From Bacteroidales bacterium (lineage in GTDB: Bacteria; Bacteroidota; Bacteroidia; Bacteroidales; GWA2-32-17), in contig JAOAFV010000017.1 in assembly GCA_026416095.1 (NCBI GenBank), positions 1 to 64,000 of the forward strand: a DNA stretch of 64,000 nucleotides, given 5' to 3'. Position numbers and translations under genes: made by a program. Every line of letters begins with the position of its first letter. The first letter of the stretch is position 1. The notes beneath the pieces were generated by a model, which did no database searches, was not told the origin of the DNA, and saw only the letters and a program-made list of their open reading frames with translations. Shown here piece by piece: positions 26,647 to 36,050 of the stretch.

Positions 26647-27408
26647 ATGCGAGTTTATTGGTTTTATAAGAATATTAATGGACATGAATTATTATTTAAA
26701 AAAATTACTAACACAAAGGCCGATAATACAAACGTTACCATTATTCTATTACATCATGGGCTTGGGAGCATTCAACAATGGAAAAATTTCCCTGAACTTT
26801 TATATAACAAAATAGGCATTTCTTTAATACTTTATAATCGTGTAGGTTATAATAAAAAATTTAGCACAGCTTTACCACATAATTTCTTATATTATGAAGC
26901 TTTTATTATACTGCCAGAAATTATAAAAACCTTAAATCTTACAAACTACATACTACTTGGCCACAGCGATGGTGCAACAATTGCATTATTACATGCATCG
27001 CAAAACCCTTCCTCTCTTAGTAAAATTATTGCTATTGCACCTCATGTGTTTATAGAACCCCAAACCATAACAGGACTTAAAATGAACATTAAAAACTCAA
27101 AACATATTATCGAATTATTAAAAAAATACCATAGCAACAATTCTGAAATATTATTTGAAAAATGGCATAATTTTTGGTTAAGCCATCAAAATAAAAATTG
27201 GAACATATTTAAAGAATTACAAAACATAAAAATTCCGCTTCTCATAATCCAAGGTAAAAACGATGAATTTGGCACAACTAATCAAATCAATCACATAAAA
27301 AAATACTGTCTTGCCAAAACATTATTATTAAATAATTGTAAACACTTTCCACATCTCGAATACTCCGAAAAAGTTATTCATAATATTTTTGAGTTTATTA
27401 AAAATTAG
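26647..27408 (+). CDS. Alpha/beta hydrolase
   Basis: A 253-residue alpha/beta-hydrolase-fold enzyme. The oxyanion motif HHGLGS lies early, the nucleophile elbow is LLGHSDGATIALL with Ser, the acid is probably Asp in IIQGKNDEFG, and the His is in NCKHFPHLEY. All three catalytic residues are in the usual order. Substrates of this broad family are esters, thioesters or C-C bonds and cannot be predicted. The ATG follows directly after the stop of the Sua5 gene. No signal peptide is seen, so it is cytoplasmic. Confidence 0.88.
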   Translation: MRVYWFYKNINGHELLFKKITNTKADNTNVTIILLHHGLGSIQQWKNFPELLYNKIGISLILYNRVGYNKKFSTALPHNFLYYEAFIILPEIIKTLNLTNYILLGHSDGATIALLHASQNPSSLSKIIAIAPHVFIEPQTITGLKMNIKNSKHIIELLKKYHSNNSEILFEKWHNFWLSHQNKNWNIFKELQNIKIPLLIIQGKNDEFGTTNQINHIKKYCLAKTLLLNNCKHFPHLEYSEKVIHNIFEFIKN

Positions 27409-27712
27409 ACTTTAATTACACAAAACTAATATGCAGTTTAGCAATTTTTTTATTTTTTTATACAAATCCAACATATAAATTTCAAATATATTTTATTTTT
27501 TTAATTTCATACTTATTAATAATTTCAAAATACCATTAAACAAAAATATAGGCACAACTCTATAATGTTAAATCAAATTTTTTAATTGATTGTCATCGTA
27601 AGTATAATATTTTTTCGTTTTTGTGTTTAATTATAAGGTAACCATTAAAAACTTTGCTAATGAATTCTTACCGAATTATGAATTAGCACAGCTCTACTGG
27701 AATACAAAAACT
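27409..27712. other. Convergent intergenic stretch
   Basis: About 300 AT-rich bases between the 3' ends of the alpha/beta hydrolase gene and the GT2 gene. I see no gene, repeat or convincing terminator. Confidence 0.5.
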
Positions 27713-28879
27713 TTAAAGCCTTATAATATTCATTTTTTCTTTTTTTCTCCAAGTTCTACCTTTCCATTTAACAGGTAAAAATAACGATAATACTGCTACT
27801 ACAAAAACATAGAATGGATAGATAAACGAAAATAATAAAAACTCGTGAAACGGAAACTTAAAATTTTTGAATATATTTTTCGTTCCTTTCTTAATGAGAA
27901 TAAAATCAACTATTAGCTTTAAACAAAAAATGTATAAAAAAACACCTAGAAAGACTCTATCGATAAATAAATAAAAAAAAGAAAAAACTAAAGTAAACGA
28001 AGTAAGAAAAACCACGATACTCACTAATAAGGCAGTTTTGTTTTTATAGTATTTGGTTTTTGATGCCCATCGTATACGTTGTAGTAAAAATCTTCTAACA
28101 CTTAAAGCAGGATAAGTATAAACAATTGATTTGTAAAAGTCATTTACACAAATTTTATTACCTTTTTTCAAATAAGAATGTAATAAAAAAACATCATCGC
28201 CAGAAGGGGTTTTATTATTAATGTCATTTATAAGCTCTGCTAAAACAGTATGTTTAACGCAAAAATTAGAGCCACTACATAAAAATGGTTTTTTGAAGTA
28301 CAGAAATCCTATATTTACAAGTTGCATAGCAACATATTCAATTCTTTGAAATCGCTCAAGTAAGTTATCTACAAGCTCTTCTATACTAACCATACCAATT
28401 ATAAAATCATAATCATCCATAGTTTTAATATAGTAGCTTTCTAACCAATCTTCATCTATTGTAACATCAGCATCAATAAATATAATATATTTACCAAGTG
28501 CTATGTTTATGCCTGTTATAATAGCATCTTTTTTACCTTCTTTTTCAGATGCTAACCGAAATAATTTTACGCGTTGATCGATATATTTCCCTGCAAGTTC
28601 AAAGGTTTCATCTTCAGAATGATCATCTATAATTATAAGTTCAAAATCGATAAATGATTGACCAAGAATTTGATTAATCATATGTTCAATATTTCCTCGT
28701 TCATTTCTTACTGGTAATATTATTGAAAAATGTGGTGTAGGTGCACCTATTATTAAGTATTTTTTATCGATTTTCTTAAACTTAGTATTACTAATACCAA
28801 ATATTGCTATAATTATAATCCATGAATATAATAAGACAGGGATATAAATTAATACTATTAGGATATCAAATAAAACCAT
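27713..28879 (-). CDS. Membrane GT2-family glycosyltransferase
   Basis: A processive-type GT2 enzyme of 388 residues from the ATG at 28879. One N-terminal membrane segment precedes the GT-A domain (FSIILPVRNERGNIEHMI, IIIDDHSEDET, then the metal-binding YIIFIDADVTID). The acceptor motif QRIRWASKTKYY is a QxxRW-type block. Three membrane helices follow. This layout fits enzymes that add sugars to lipid carriers or extend a polysaccharide. A TTG at 28927 could extend it by 16 residues but lies next to the divergent promoter. It is transcribed away from the flavodiiron gene and converges with the hydrolase gene. Confidence 0.88.
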   Translation of the reverse strand: MVLFDILIVLIYIPVLLYSWIIIIAIFGISNTKFKKIDKKYLIIGAPTPHFSIILPVRNERGNIEHMINQILGQSFIDFELIIIDDHSEDETFELAGKYIDQRVKLFRLASEKEGKKDAIITGINIALGKYIIFIDADVTIDEDWLESYYIKTMDDYDFIIGMVSIEELVDNLLERFQRIEYVAMQLVNIGFLYFKKPFLCSGSNFCVKHTVLAELINDINNKTPSGDDVFLLHSYLKKGNKICVNDFYKSIVYTYPALSVRRFLLQRIRWASKTKYYKNKTALLVSIVVFLTSFTLVFSFFYLFIDRVFLGVFLYIFCLKLIVDFILIKKGTKNIFKNFKFPFHEFLLFSFIYPFYVFVVAVLSLFLPVKWKGRTWRKKEKMNIIRL

Positions 28880-28928
28880 TCTAAAATAATATTGAATTTT
28901 ATCATTTTTTTTCTTTAATATTGGCAAT

Positions 28929-28936
28929 TATCTTTG
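28929..28936 (+). promoter_or_regulatory. -7 promoter element of the flavodiiron gene
   Basis: TATCTTTG, an exact TAnnTTTG match, 18 bases before the ATG at 28955 in the short divergent gap. Confidence 0.5.
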
Positions 28937-28954
28937 CAAAAATAAGAATAAATT

Positions 28955-30199
28955 ATGGAATCATCTAAAATATTAAATGTAACAAACGACGTAAAATGGG
29001 TAGGAGTTTTAGATTACGACATAGTTACTTTCGATATTGTAATGGAAACTAAAAGCGGAACAACCTATAATTCTTACTTAATAGAATCGGACGACATTGC
29101 AATAATAGACACAGTTAAAGAAAAATTCAGCGATGAATTTTTAGCAAAAATTGAAAAGATTACACCTTATGAGAGAATAAAGTATATAATTGTAAACCAT
29201 ACAGAACCCGATCATTCTGGCGCTTTAAAAAATTTACTAAGAAAAGCTCCTCACGCAATTGTAGTAGGTACTTCCACTGCATTGAAGTATCTTGACGACA
29301 TGGTTGATGTTCCTTTTAAAAAGCTAACTGTAAAAGAAGACGATATTATATCGCTTGGGAAAAAAACATTAAAATTTATTATGGCTCCTAACTTACATTG
29401 GCCTGATAGTATGTACACATACCTTATAGAAGATAAAATACTTTTTACTTGCGATTCGTTTGGAGCTCACTTTTGCCACGAAGGTATGTTTGAACATTTA
29501 GTTCCCTCATGGGACGAAGAGTTTAAATATTATTTCGATGTTATTCTTAAGCCATACAGTCAATATATGTTAAAAGCAATTGAAAAAATAAAAAACTTAG
29601 AAATTAATGCACTTTGTACTGGTCATGGACCCATTTTAACCAATTCCCCTAAAAAGTATATAGAATTAACGGAGCAATATGCAAAAGAATACCTTAATTC
29701 GCTTAAACACGATAACTTAACAGTATTAATTGTTTATGTTTCTGCTTACGGTTATACTGCCAAATTTGCAAATGCAATAGCAGAATCAATAAAAGAAGAG
29801 AATTTAAAAGTTATTATTAAAGACATCGAAAAAACCGACCTTGGCGAAATGGAAAGTTTAATTGTACAATCCGATGCAATATTAATTGGTTCACCTACCA
29901 TTAATCAAAATACTTTATTACCTATATATAAATTTTTAGCTGTAATAAATCCTATAAGAGACAAAAACAAGCCAGCAAGTGTTTTTGGGAGCTATGGCTG
30001 GAGTGGCGAAGCAGTAAAAATTATCAGTGCTGCTCTTAAAGAATTAAAATTAAATGTTGTAAAAAACGAAGGTATTCAAGCTAAATTTAATTCTTCTAAC
30101 CTTTCTTCCTTTAAAGAATTTGGAAAAAATTTTGCAGATTATATAAAACAACATTATAAAAACTTTCAATTTTCACGGGCTAATGAAAAACAGGAGTAA
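28955..30199 (+). CDS. FprA-type flavodiiron protein
   Basis: A cytoplasmic A-type flavoprotein that reduces O2 to water and/or NO, a defence of anaerobes and microaerophiles. The 414 residues have a metallo-beta-lactamase diiron domain with ligands H82, E84, D86, H87 (NHTEPDHSGA), H148 (NLHWPD) and D167 (FTCDSFGAH), with the final His in CTGHGP. A flavodoxin domain follows from about residue 255 (VLIVYVSAYGYTAKFANAIA, GSPTINQNT, FGSYGWSGE). No C-terminal rubredoxin is fused, so an external electron donor is needed. The 3' end overlaps meaB by 17 bases. Confidence 0.93.
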   Translation: MESSKILNVTNDVKWVGVLDYDIVTFDIVMETKSGTTYNSYLIESDDIAIIDTVKEKFSDEFLAKIEKITPYERIKYIIVNHTEPDHSGALKNLLRKAPHAIVVGTSTALKYLDDMVDVPFKKLTVKEDDIISLGKKTLKFIMAPNLHWPDSMYTYLIEDKILFTCDSFGAHFCHEGMFEHLVPSWDEEFKYYFDVILKPYSQYMLKAIEKIKNLEINALCTGHGPILTNSPKKYIELTEQYAKEYLNSLKHDNLTVLIVYVSAYGYTAKFANAIAESIKEENLKVIIKDIEKTDLGEMESLIVQSDAILIGSPTINQNTLLPIYKFLAVINPIRDKNKPASVFGSYGWSGEAVKIISAALKELKLNVVKNEGIQAKFNSSNLSSFKEFGKNFADYIKQHYKNFQFSRANEKQE

Positions 30200-31259
30200 A
30201 TCGGCTCTAAAGATCAACGAAAGCATAGCACATCCTCCTAACATAAACCCATATATCAATACTTTAAAAACAAAAAAAGAAAGAATTTCAATAGATGAAT
30301 ATTACAATGGTATTATTAAGAATAACAGGGCAATACTTGCTAAAGCAATTACTTTAATAGAGAGCTCATTACAATCGGATCAAAAAATAGCCCGTAAAAT
30401 AATAGAAAAATGTTTGCCTTATACAGGCAACAGTTATCGAATAGGCATAACAGGTGTGCCAGGCGTTGGTAAAAGTACTTTTATAGAAGTGTTTGGTAAT
30501 TACCTAATATCGCTTGGTTATAAAGTAGCTGTGCTTGCTATAGATCCAAGCAGTACAATAACAAAAGGCAGTATACTGGGCGATAAAACAAGAATGGAAA
30601 ATTTAGCTCGAAATCCATCAGCTTTTATTCGCCCAAGCCCATCAGGCGGCACTCTTGGTGGTGTTGCTCGTAAAACCCGTGAAGCTATGCTTTTATGCGA
30701 AGCAGCCGGTTATAATGTAATACTCATAGAAACCACCGGCGTAGGACAATCGGAAACAGCAGTTCATAGCATGACCGATACCTTTATACTTCTAATGCTT
30801 GCTGGTGCTGGCGATGAATTACAAGGAATAAAACGCGGAATCATTGAAATCTCCGACTTTATTGTAATAACTAAAGCCGATGGTGATAATTACAATAAAT
30901 GCATTGCAGCAGCTCACCAATATAAAGAAGCCCTTAATTATTTGCCGTTACCAGAATCAGGTTGGAAATGCAAAGTACATGTTGTTTCTGCTAAAAATAA
31001 TATGGGAATAAAAGAACTATTTGACCAAGTACAGGAGTATTTTTCTTTTATAAAGAATAACGGATATTTTCACATTCAGCGTCAAAATCAAAATAAATAC
31101 TGGATGTACGAAACCATAAATAACTTGATAAAAGATAACTTGCTTAATAATCCAAAACTCAATGCAAAATTATTGCAATTTGAAAAAAAAGTTATCGAAA
31201 ACAAGATTACTTCGTTTGAAGCAGCTGAAAGAATTTTTAACTTAATAAAGAAAATTTAA
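30183..31259 (+). CDS. meaB: MeaB/ArgK-family GTPase
   Basis: G3E-type GTPase that protects and loads cobalamin onto methylmalonyl-CoA mutase. The 358 residues carry P-loop GVPGVGKST at 91-99, AIDPSSTITKGSILGDKTRM (switch region), SPSGGTLGGVARKTREAM, ETTGVGQSE and the G4-like ITKADGD motif. These blocks are diagnostic of MeaB. The mutase itself is not in the window, so it must be encoded elsewhere. The 17-base overlap with the flavodiiron gene makes them one transcript. It converges with the Pcm gene one base after its stop. Confidence 0.93.
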   Translation: MKNRSKSALKINESIAHPPNINPYINTLKTKKERISIDEYYNGIIKNNRAILAKAITLIESSLQSDQKIARKIIEKCLPYTGNSYRIGITGVPGVGKSTFIEVFGNYLISLGYKVAVLAIDPSSTITKGSILGDKTRMENLARNPSAFIRPSPSGGTLGGVARKTREAMLLCEAAGYNVILIETTGVGQSETAVHSMTDTFILLMLAGAGDELQGIKRGIIEISDFIVITKADGDNYNKCIAAAHQYKEALNYLPLPESGWKCKVHVVSAKNNMGIKELFDQVQEYFSFIKNNGYFHIQRQNQNKYWMYETINNLIKDNLLNNPKLNAKLLQFEKKVIENKITSFEAAERIFNLIKKI

Positions 31260-31260
31260 G

Positions 31261-31950
31261 CTATTTTTTTGTTTTTTTCAATTCAACAAATCTTACTGGC
31301 ATTAAATATTGCTGTTCTGTTTTTCCATTCTTTTTTTCAATTAAGACCAAGTATTGATCGCTGTAAATGCTTCCAACAGGTATAATCATTCTTCCTCCTT
31401 CTTTTAATTGATCAACTAACTTCGGAGGCACATTTTCCGCTGCTGCTGTTACCACAATAGCATCAAAAGGAGCATATTCTTCCCATCCTTCATGACCATC
31501 GCCTAATTTAAACTTTATGTTTTTATATCCAAGATCATTCAATAAACTTCGGGCCCTATTATACAATGGTTCCACCAACTCTATTGTATATACTTCTTTT
31601 ACTATTTCGGCCAAAATAGCTGCTTGATATCCCGAACCAGTGCCAATTTCAAGCACTTTCATGTTCTTATTTGGTTTGATTATCTCAGTCATAAATGCAA
31701 CAATATAAGGTTGCGATATTGTTTGTTCAAAACCAATGGGAAGAGGCGTATCCTGGTATGCATATTTAACAAGATCGGCAGGAACAAATTTATGACGTTC
31801 CACCTTTCGCATTGCCTTTAATACATTTTTATCTTTTATGCCACGTGCTTCAATTTGCTCAGAAACCATTAATTCTCTCAACTTCGAATAATCTTGCCCT
31901 TTACAGCTAAACGAAAAAGCCACAATAATTATCGAAAATATTTTAAACAT
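31261..31950 (-). CDS. pcm: Protein-L-isoaspartate O-methyltransferase with an export signal
   Basis: Repairs isoaspartyl residues by SAM-dependent methylation. The catalytic region is standard: MVSEQIEARGIKDKNVLKAM, FVPADL, YQDTPLPIGFEQTISQPYIV, the SAM motif VLEIGTGSGYQAAIL at 99-113, and GDGHEGW. Ahead of it are 27 extra residues that look like a lipoprotein or signal peptide: MFK, a hydrophobic run, and Cys16 in FSFSCKG. The start at the upstream ATG is supported by a -7-like TAACTTTA on the minus strand at 31966-31959. A start at Met28 would give a normal cytosolic Pcm. Cellular location is therefore the open question. Confidence 0.9.
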   Translation of the reverse strand: MFKIFSIIIVAFSFSCKGQDYSKLRELMVSEQIEARGIKDKNVLKAMRKVERHKFVPADLVKYAYQDTPLPIGFEQTISQPYIVAFMTEIIKPNKNMKVLEIGTGSGYQAAILAEIVKEVYTIELVEPLYNRARSLLNDLGYKNIKFKLGDGHEGWEEYAPFDAIVVTAAAENVPPKLVDQLKEGGRMIIPVGSIYSDQYLVLIEKKNGKTEQQYLMPVRFVELKKTKK

Positions 31951-31975
31951 TTTTTTTGTAAAGTTATAAAAAAAG

Positions 31976-31983
31976 TATATTTG
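31976..31983 (+). promoter_or_regulatory. -7 promoter element of the aminotransferase operon
   Basis: TATATTTG matches TAnnTTTG. A TTTG at 31955-31958 lies upstream but at 17 bases, slightly shorter than the usual 19-21. The ATG at 32004 is 20 bases downstream. Confidence 0.5.
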
Positions 31984-32003
31984 TTAAAATATTTATTCCA
32001 AAA

Positions 32004-33104
32004 ATGGTTATAGATTTTTATGGCTTAAAAAAATTTTATGAAATAAACAAAAAAACTATAAATGAAATATTCAACAAAAATATAAGTAATGGTCAAATAC
32101 TTAACGACAACATAGTTAACAATTTTGAGAACTATTTGGCCGAATTTTGTAATAGAAAATATTGTGTAACATTTTCAAGCTGTACCGACGCTTTAATATG
32201 TGCCGGTGATATACTTAATTTAAGAAATAAAACCATATACGTACCTGTTTATTCTTTTATTGCTAGTGCATCGGCATTTAAGTATTTAAATTGTAAAATT
32301 ATTTTTTACGATTTAAATCCTTTTGATTTCACAATAAACTTTGATGATTTAGAAAATAAATTATCGACAAAGGAGAAAAATTACGTTGTTGTTGTTCATT
32401 TATATGGTTATCTTAATGACTTTAACAAAATAGAAACTTTAAAGAAAAAGTACGATATTGAAATTATCGAAGATTTTGCTCAATCGTTAGGAGCAAAATT
32501 CTACAATAAGCCAGCAGGTTCGCTTGGTTTAATAAGTTGCACAAGCTTCGACCCAAGCAAAATTATACATGCATTCGGTACAGGCGGAGCCCTTTTAACA
32601 GATGATGAAAAAATATACAATATTGCAAAAAGATATCGCTACCATGGCAAAAATAACAATGATTTTTGTTATCCTGTAGGTTTTAATAGCCGTATTACAT
32701 CATATCAAGCAGAACTACTATTATGGCAACTGAGCAATATAAACACATATATTGCTTTCCGTAATCAGATAGCACAAACATACCAAAATAGTTTGTCTGA
32801 AATTCCACAAATCAGTTTTCCTAATTATAAAGACCACATTCTTCATACATTTCATAAATTTGTAATATTTACCGAAAAACGAGATGAGTTAAGAAAATTT
32901 TTAAAGGAAAAAGGCATAGAAACAAATATTCATTATCCACGCTTATTAATCGACTATTCATTATTTAAAGAAACTCACTCTACCTTAAATGAGTTCAATA
33001 TTGGAAAAATTACATCTAAAATTTTAAGTTTACCTATATATCCACATTTAAGCGATAGAGAAGTAAAATATATTGTCGAAACCATTAAACAATTTTATAT
33101 ATGA
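32004..33104 (+). CDS. DegT/DnrJ/EryC1-family aminotransferase
   Basis: A 366-residue PLP enzyme of the sugar aminotransferase class, which usually adds an amino group to a keto-sugar nucleotide for surface glycans. The PLP lysine is K186 in SFDPSKIIHAFGTGG. Other family blocks are FSSCTDAL, DFAQSLGAKF and GFNSRITSYQAELL. Substrate is not predictable. It overlaps the acyltransferase gene by four bases. The pair, aminotransferase followed by acyltransferase, is the standard module for making an N-acylated amino sugar. Confidence 0.9.
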   Translation: MVIDFYGLKKFYEINKKTINEIFNKNISNGQILNDNIVNNFENYLAEFCNRKYCVTFSSCTDALICAGDILNLRNKTIYVPVYSFIASASAFKYLNCKIIFYDLNPFDFTINFDDLENKLSTKEKNYVVVVHLYGYLNDFNKIETLKKKYDIEIIEDFAQSLGAKFYNKPAGSLGLISCTSFDPSKIIHAFGTGGALLTDDEKIYNIAKRYRYHGKNNNDFCYPVGFNSRITSYQAELLLWQLSNINTYIAFRNQIAQTYQNSLSEIPQISFPNYKDHILHTFHKFVIFTEKRDELRKFLKEKGIETNIHYPRLLIDYSLFKETHSTLNEFNIGKITSKILSLPIYPHLSDREVKYIVETIKQFYI

Positions 33105-33694
33105 TTATTATTGGTGCAGGTGGTTTAGGCCAAGAAACATTAGGTATTCTTATACAAAACAATTATAAAAATAATATAATTTTTTTCGATGAAAACGAAA
33201 ATATAAATAATCTCTATCAAAAGTATACAGTTATACATAACTATAATGACTTGTTAGAATATTTAAAATTCGATAATGAGTTTGTAGTGGCAATTGGTTC
33301 TCCTAGATTGAGAGAAAAAATTTACAAAAAAGTAAAATCTTTTGGAGGAAAACCTGTGTCTGTAATTTCTAAATTCTCTCATATATTTCAATTCAATAAG
33401 TTACCTGAATTTTGTATAATTCAACCTTCGGTAGGAATTTCATGGGGAGTTGAAATTGGCGAAGGTTGTGTTATTCATATTAACAGCACGATAGGTCATA
33501 AGAGTAAAATTGGCAATTTTGTTAATATTGGGCCTGGTGTTAATATAATAGGTCCATGCGCAATAGGTAATTACGTGTATATTGGGGCAGGTTCTATTAT
33601 TTTAAATGGGATAACAATAGAAAATAATGCAATTATACCAGCTGGTAAAGTAGTAACTCGTGATGTAAAAGAATTTGAAGTTTTCGAAAAATAA
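33101..33694 (+). CDS. NeuD/PglD-like sugar O/N-acyltransferase
   Basis: A 197-residue acyltransferase. An N-terminal Rossmann-like domain (MIIIGAGGLGQETLGIL) binds the sugar nucleotide. A left-handed beta-helix of hexapeptide repeats follows (VEIGEGCVIHINSTIGHKSK, IGNFVNIGPGVNIIGPCAIG, NYVYIGAGSIILNGITIE) and binds acetyl-CoA. A basic His of the PglD type is likely in INSTIGHKSK. It overlaps the DegT aminotransferase and ends six bases before the convergent radical SAM gene. Together the two probably finish an amino sugar. Confidence 0.88.
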   Translation: MIIIGAGGLGQETLGILIQNNYKNNIIFFDENENINNLYQKYTVIHNYNDLLEYLKFDNEFVVAIGSPRLREKIYKKVKSFGGKPVSVISKFSHIFQFNKLPEFCIIQPSVGISWGVEIGEGCVIHINSTIGHKSKIGNFVNIGPGVNIIGPCAIGNYVYIGAGSIILNGITIENNAIIPAGKVVTRDVKEFEVFEK

Positions 33695-33700
33695 TTTTTA

Positions 33701-34798
33701 TTAGTTAAACGATTTGCTCATTAAATACATTCTATAATAATCTTTAAAATTTTTTTCAGTTATGACTTCTAATTTAGCTAATTCCTCTTCGTTTAACTCA
33801 TCAATAAAACAAGTTGGATCTTCTTCGAATACATCATTAGAATAATAATAAGCCATACTCCTACACCCCCCACACGTCCACACATATTTACATTTTTTAC
33901 ATTTACCACTTAAATTATTTCTATTAGTAATTTTATTCATTAATTCACTTTCATACAAAATACTTTCAAGCGATGTAGTATACACATTACCAGCACTTAT
34001 TTTATCGGAGAGCAACGGACAAGGAGCAACATCGCCTGCTGGGTTAATTGCATAAAACGACCCTACCCAACAACCCACTGAAGGATTTAAAGGTACTCTC
34101 GTTTTTTCCGTATTTCCTGTTACTCTAAAATAACTATCTTCTCGTAAAAAAAGTGGTGTATAACTTGTAAAACCATTGAAACAACTAATATAACCACAGT
34201 ATATTTTTTTTTGTAAAACATTTTTATCTAGCATATCTTTTCTATTATCTGAATTTCGTGGAGCATAAGGTATTCTATTGTATGGTAATCCAAGTTCTTT
34301 TATTTTTTCAACGGTTTTACAAAATGTTTCTGAATTAAACTTACCTACCGTTACAGATACATTAACTGCTATGTTGTTTTTATTTAGCAATTTTAGTTTT
34401 TCGATAAAAAAATCGTAATCGGTAATACGTGTTTCTTTGTTTTGCTCATCAAAAGAATTTATTCCAAGAGATACAACAAAGGTATTACCTGCAATCTTTA
34501 ACAATTCATCTATTAAATCTTGATTTAACAATAAACCATTAGTTGCAATACCAAATCTGAAGTTATGAGTAACTACTTCTTTAACTAAATTAATAAAATC
34601 ATGATAAATTAAAGGCTCCCCTCCTGAAAAAACAATAAAACGAGTACCTATTTTTTTTGCTGGTTTTAAAATATAGTTAACTATATCGCTTACGGGCTTT
34701 TCTTTTTCCCAATTTTCTTTTTTATTTGATCCTGCCGAGCAATAAGGACATAAGTTATTACACCTTCGGGTAATTTCTAAGTATAAGGTATGATACAT
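33701..34798 (-). CDS. Radical SAM protein with SPASM domain
   Basis: A 365-residue radical SAM enzyme. The N-terminal SAM-cluster motif is CNNLCPYC with three Cys, followed by GGEPL and a typical TIM-barrel half. The C-terminal SPASM region is Cys-rich (CWVGSFYAINPAGDVAPCPL, CKKCKYVWTCGGC, TCF), binding auxiliary 4Fe-4S clusters. Members modify peptides or carry out other radical chemistry such as in RiPP or cofactor synthesis. No precursor peptide was found nearby. It has its own promoter and faces the FabL-FabZ-FabF-ACP operon; a link to that operon is inferred from position only. Confidence 0.88.
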   Translation of the reverse strand: MYHTLYLEITRRCNNLCPYCSAGSNKKENWEKEKPVSDIVNYILKPAKKIGTRFIVFSGGEPLIYHDFINLVKEVVTHNFRFGIATNGLLLNQDLIDELLKIAGNTFVVSLGINSFDEQNKETRITDYDFFIEKLKLLNKNNIAVNVSVTVGKFNSETFCKTVEKIKELGLPYNRIPYAPRNSDNRKDMLDKNVLQKKIYCGYISCFNGFTSYTPLFLREDSYFRVTGNTEKTRVPLNPSVGCWVGSFYAINPAGDVAPCPLLSDKISAGNVYTTSLESILYESELMNKITNRNNLSGKCKKCKYVWTCGGCRSMAYYYSNDVFEEDPTCFIDELNEEELAKLEVITEKNFKDYYRMYLMSKSFN

Positions 34799-34810
34799 TT
34801 TTTTTTTCTA

Positions 34811-34818
34811 CAAAAGTA
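34811..34818 (-). promoter_or_regulatory. -7 promoter element of the SPASM radical SAM gene
   Basis: On the minus strand this reads TACTTTTG, a TAnnTTTG match 12 bases before the ATG at 34798. The transcript would have almost no leader. Confidence 0.4.
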
Positions 34819-34846
34819 CATTATTTTTATGAAAATTTAGTGTATT

Positions 34847-35614
34847 ATGTGGGCCGTGGTACTAGGTGGTTCAAGTGGTATTGGTTGGGCATGTGTAAAA
34901 GAATTAGTAAAATTAAAATATAATGTTTTTATAGTACACAGAGATGGTAAAATTGCAACAAGAAATTTTTTAGACGAAGTTGAAAAATTACGCCATGAAT
35001 ATTCGGTGCAAATTCAAACATTAAATGCAAATATTAATATAGAAGAAAGCAAGAATTTAATAAAAGAAAATTTATTACTTATTCCTAAAAATCATGTTAA
35101 TGTTTTCATTCATTCTATAGCCGATGGACATATTAAACCACTATTTTCAAATGAAAATTTTTTAACCGAAGAAGATCTTTTATACACATTAAACTCGATG
35201 GGCGTTAGCTTTTACAGTTGGACAAAATTTTTATTTGATAATAAGTTGTTTGCAGAAAATTCATACATCTTTGGGTTTACAAGCGAAGGTTCTCGTCGAG
35301 TAATAAAAAATTATGCGGCAGTGGGAACTGCAAAAGCTGTACTTGAAACTTTATGCAAATACATGGCTTACGAATTAGCTCAATATAAAATATATGTGAA
35401 CTTATTATCACCTGGTGTAACTAAAACAAAAGCAATAAGAGTTTTTCCTGATGTTGACAATTTTATTACAGAAGTAGAACGAAAAAATCCATTCAAAACG
35501 TTAACCACACCCGAAAAGGTGGCAACGTTTTTAAGTGCTATTGTAAAAAACAAAATAGATTGGTTGTCGGGAGAAGTAATACATATTGATGGAGGTGAGC
35601 AAAATGTATTCTGA
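34847..35614 (+). CDS. FabL/FabI-like short-chain dehydrogenase (enoyl-ACP reductase type)
   Basis: A 255-residue Rossmann-fold reductase. The NAD(P) motif GGSSGIG is at 7-13. The active-site pattern is Y156-x6-K163 (NYAAVGTAKAVLE), the spacing of FabI/FabL enoyl-ACP reductases, not the Y-x3-K of ordinary 3-ketoacyl reductases. The stretch LETLCKYMAYELA and the closing GEVIHIDGG also resemble FabL. It is the first gene of a fatty-acid-type operon with overlapping starts and stops. An actual ketoreductase role cannot be excluded, since the operon has no other reductase. Confidence 0.85.
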   Translation: MWAVVLGGSSGIGWACVKELVKLKYNVFIVHRDGKIATRNFLDEVEKLRHEYSVQIQTLNANINIEESKNLIKENLLLIPKNHVNVFIHSIADGHIKPLFSNENFLTEEDLLYTLNSMGVSFYSWTKFLFDNKLFAENSYIFGFTSEGSRRVIKNYAAVGTAKAVLETLCKYMAYELAQYKIYVNLLSPGVTKTKAIRVFPDVDNFITEVERKNPFKTLTTPEKVATFLSAIVKNKIDWLSGEVIHIDGGEQNVF

Positions 35615-36050
35615 ACTATCAAAAAAAATATTAAATTGTTTGCCATTCTGTGAACCATTTTTATTCATAGACAAAATAACTTATGTAGACGACAAAAAAA
35701 TTATAGGAGAATTTTTCTATCGTAAAGATCTTTTCTTTTATAAAGGTCACTTTAAAAATAAACCAATAACTCCAGCTACAATTCAAATAGAAACAATGGG
35801 TCAAATAGGTGTAGCTCATGGCATTTATCTTTTAAATATTCACACTACTAATAAAAAGTTCGATGTTTATGCGGTAACAATTGAATCGGAACATAATAAA
35901 ATAATTTTACCAGAAACACATGTTTTTATAGAAAGTAACCTTATTTTTTTCAGGCTTAATTATCTAAAATGTAAATGTTTAATTAAAAATTCAGAAAACC
36001 AAATTTTAGCTCACTCTATTTATTTATTAAAATTTATAATTTATGACTAA
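35604..36050 (+). CDS. FabZ-like 3-hydroxyacyl-ACP dehydratase
   Basis: A 148-residue single hotdog domain of the FabZ/FabA type. The catalytic His is H49 in FFYKGHFKNKPITPATIQIE and the acid E63 in QIETMGQIG, with the usual spacing. The helix is followed by the beta strands of the hotdog. The start at 35604 is chosen because of a preceding AGGTGAG, a rare Shine-Dalgarno-like sequence in this phylum, and an 11-base overlap with the SDR gene. The frame is open six codons further upstream. The divergent sequence (PITPATI for the usual PVMPGVL) suggests specialised acyl substrates. Confidence 0.85.
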   Translation: MYSELSKKILNCLPFCEPFLFIDKITYVDDKKIIGEFFYRKDLFFYKGHFKNKPITPATIQIETMGQIGVAHGIYLLNIHTTNKKFDVYAVTIESEHNKIILPETHVFIESNLIFFRLNYLKCKCLIKNSENQILAHSIYLLKFIIYD

